Positions 13,204 to 14,293 of a stretch of 14,293 bases of DNA are shown piece by piece. Position 1 is the stretch's first letter. Each line of letters opens with the position of its first letter. The position numbers and the translations under genes were made by a program. A model generated the notes under the pieces. That model was not told the DNA's origin, did not search any database, and was given only the letters and a program-made list of their open reading frames with translations. This DNA comes from CAZTLE01 sp964614415 (GTDB taxonomy: Bacteria; Bacteroidota; Bacteroidia; Flavobacteriales; Flavobacteriaceae): assembly GCA_964614415.1 (NCBI GenBank), contig CAZTLE010000105.1, forward strand, positions 1 to 14,293, in the 5' to 3' direction.

Positions 13204-13550
13204 GTTATGAGGTATGAGGTTTGAGGAATGAGTCTCTTCTCTCTTTTCTTTGTTCTCTTCTCTCTTTTCTCTGTTCTCTGTTCTCTCTTTTCTATGGTCT
13301 TTTATCTCTTAATATTACAGGTTGTAAGTTGGGATGTTGAATTGTAAGTTTTAAATGTTGAGTTTTAGGATGTGAAGGGTGAGGTTTGAGGAATGAGTCT
13401 CTTCTCTCTTTTCTCTGTTCTCTTTTCTCTGTTCTTTTGTCTCTCAATGCTACAGGTTGCAAGTTGGGATGTTGAATTGTAAGTTTTAAATGTTGAGTTT
13501 TAAGTTTTGAATTCTCACTTCTCACTTCTCACTACTCACTACTCACTACT
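13204..13550. repeat. Degenerate array organised in 7-bp steps, with two homologous blocks
   Basis: This fills the gap between sigma operon III and the terminal CDS; no gene is seen here. The sequence runs in heptads: GTTATGA, GGTATGA, GGTTTGA, GGAATGA (13204-13231); then a pyrimidine tract with TTCTCTT or TTCTCTG steps (13239-13287); then at the far end CTCACTT twice and CTCACTA three times (13514-13548). Superimposed are two homologous blocks, A at 13216-13367 and B at 13381-13502, both starting GAGGTTTGAGGAATGAGTCT and ending with TTGAATTGTAAGTTTTAAAT plus GTTGAGTTTTA. They differ mainly by about 30 bases lost in the pyrimidine tract of B, where a 14-mer (13407-13420) is repeated exactly at 13421-13434. 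A 77-codon minus-strand reading frame here is repeat-driven and not a gene. Function is unknown. Confidence 0.9.
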
Positions 13551-14293
13551 ACAACCTAAACACATTGCTATTCACAAAGAAGATACTATTTACAAACAGT
13601 AATTTTCCGTTTTCCCAGAAGGAACGGAATAATACATCGTCTACCATATAAACAACGCTTCCACGTCCCATGCGCGCCTCACCAAAGACCATCGAATTCT
13701 TCAACTTTGCTTTGGCATCTGCACCCGAGAATCCGGCCACGCTTTCTGCGTCACCATCAATATAACCCACGTTGAAGCCGTTTTCCAGAAATTTATAAGA
13801 ACTACTACCCAGCTTAAGAGTATAGTAGGTATCATCATATCCAAAAGCCATTGGATGGGACGGATCCAATTTCAATTTGTAAATACTACCGGTAATTAGA
13901 TTCTTTACATTATCGCGTTCGCGCTGATCATAAGGCACCAGATTTCCTTCAGACTCGTCCTCGTCGTCATCGCTTTCATTCCGCTTCAGATCAAAACCAT
14001 CTTTGTCGTTAAAAGATCGCACAGCATTGCCAATTGCAATGATCTTTCCACCGCTGCGAATCCAGTCTTTGACCTCGTCCATAGTATTGTCGTTGATCAG
14101 ACTTCCATACCAACCATTTGGTAAAATAAGGACATCAAAGTTTGCAAGGTTGCGCGGTCCAAAATCATCTGTATCAATGGAAGTGATCGGGTATTTCAAT
14201 TGTGTCTCAAAAAAGTGCCAAATGGCGCCATAACTGAGCGATGAGGTACCGCTACCTCGCAAAACAGCAATTCGATTCCTGGGAACCAACTTT
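13549..14293 (-). CDS. C-terminus of a large exported hydrolase, probably M14 zinc carboxypeptidase with a glutamine-amidotransferase-like tail (partial)
   Basis: The reading frame is open at the right edge, so only the last 248 codons are present; the TTG at 14287-14289 is internal. The visible part is a Rossmann-type class I glutamine-amidotransferase-like domain: RIAVLRGSGTSSLSYGAIWH, FDVLILPNGWYGSLI, DWIRSGGKIIAIGNAVRSF, later HPMAFGYDDTYYTLKLG and ARMGRGSVVYMVDDVLFRSF, ending WENGKLLFVNSIFFVNSNVF. I recall this arrangement, including the FGYDDTYY and FRSFWENGK ends, from the C-terminal part of roughly 800-residue flavobacterial M14 peptidases. The catalytic zinc domain would lie outside the window, so the M14 label is an inference. 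An acidic insertion (NESDDDEDESEGN) interrupts the domain. There is no obvious catalytic Cys of an active amidotransferase in the visible nucleophile region, so the fold is probably structural or binding. Confidence 0.7.
   Translation of the reverse strand, partial: KLVPRNRIAVLRGSGTSSLSYGAIWHFFETQLKYPITSIDTDDFGPRNLANFDVLILPNGWYGSLINDNTMDEVKDWIRSGGKIIAIGNAVRSFNDKDGFDLKRNESDDDEDESEGNLVPYDQRERDNVKNLITGSIYKLKLDPSHPMAFGYDDTYYTLKLGSSSYKFLENGFNVGYIDGDAESVAGFSGADAKAKLKNSMVFGEARMGRGSVVYMVDDVLFRSFWENGKLLFVNSIFFVNSNVFRL

Noticed and set aside
13292..13525. A 77-codon minus-strand frame with the repeated string KLKTQHLKLTIQHPN
   Set aside because: The repetition comes from the heptad array read in three frames per 21 bases; there is no independent sign of coding.
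13204..13550. Possible CRISPR array
   Set aside because: The two blocks are long, adjacent homologous copies with 7-bp internal periodicity, without short identical repeats separated by unique spacers and without cas genes.
14287..14289. TTG as the start of the right-hand gene
   Set aside because: The frame stays open to the window edge and the visible part starts in mid-fold without a signal peptide, so this is an internal codon.

Overview
The window looks like chromosomal DNA of a member of Bacteroidota, most likely the Flavobacteriaceae. The evidence is: a small secreted protein with a type IX secretion (T9SS) sorting domain; a fibre-type N-terminus with the APEKMSYQAV signature; several one-gene sigma factors with membrane partners; a CarboxypepD_reg-like protein; an LTxxQ protein ending in a TonB-plug-like motif; weak or absent Shine-Dalgarno sequences; and flavobacterial-style non-coding repeats. 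I cannot name a genus.

Layout. Positions 1-741 (minus strand) hold a short surface-protein operon: the small T9SS-sorted protein, then the start of a probable fibre protein cut by the window edge. From 785 rightward comes sigma module I: an ECF-like sigma factor broken by a 33-N assembly gap, then a single-pass membrane protein whose start overlaps the sigma stop codon. Meeting them tail to tail, with stop codons overlapping, is a 990-residue exported TPR-CHAT protein (2250-5222, minus). Behind it is a TPR lipoprotein (5293-6219, minus). A serine hydrolase of the class C beta-lactamase/esterase family (6325-7983, plus) diverges from the lipoprotein and ends at a UUCG-loop terminator.

Positions 8071-11911 (minus) form a tight five-gene operon, sigma module II. 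In order these are: a sigma factor; a 104-residue single-pass anti-sigma candidate (ATGA overlap); a periplasmic LTxxQ protein with a TonB-plug-like tail; an exported ankyrin plus PD40 beta-propeller protein; and a CarboxypepD_reg-like protein (ATGA overlap). The first three match the layout of the CnrH/CnrY/CnrX metal-sensing sigma system, although the LTxxQ protein has an unusual C-terminus. Sigma module III (12025-13129, plus) starts 113 bp away, head to head. It pairs a third sigma factor with a four-helix membrane protein and ends at a strong terminator with a dispersed palindrome in its loop. A non-coding array organised in 7-bp steps fills about 13204-13550. The window closes with the C-terminal 248 codons of a large protein, probably an M14 zinc carboxypeptidase with a glutamine-amidotransferase-like tail (minus).

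Working together. Three separate sigma/membrane-partner pairs lie within 12.4 kb, so the region reads as an envelope-signalling cluster. The most notable candidates are the sigma/TPR-membrane partner/exported CHAT protease locus and the Cnr-like operon with the LTxxQ-plug chimera. Every link between a regulator and its target here is inferred from gene order.
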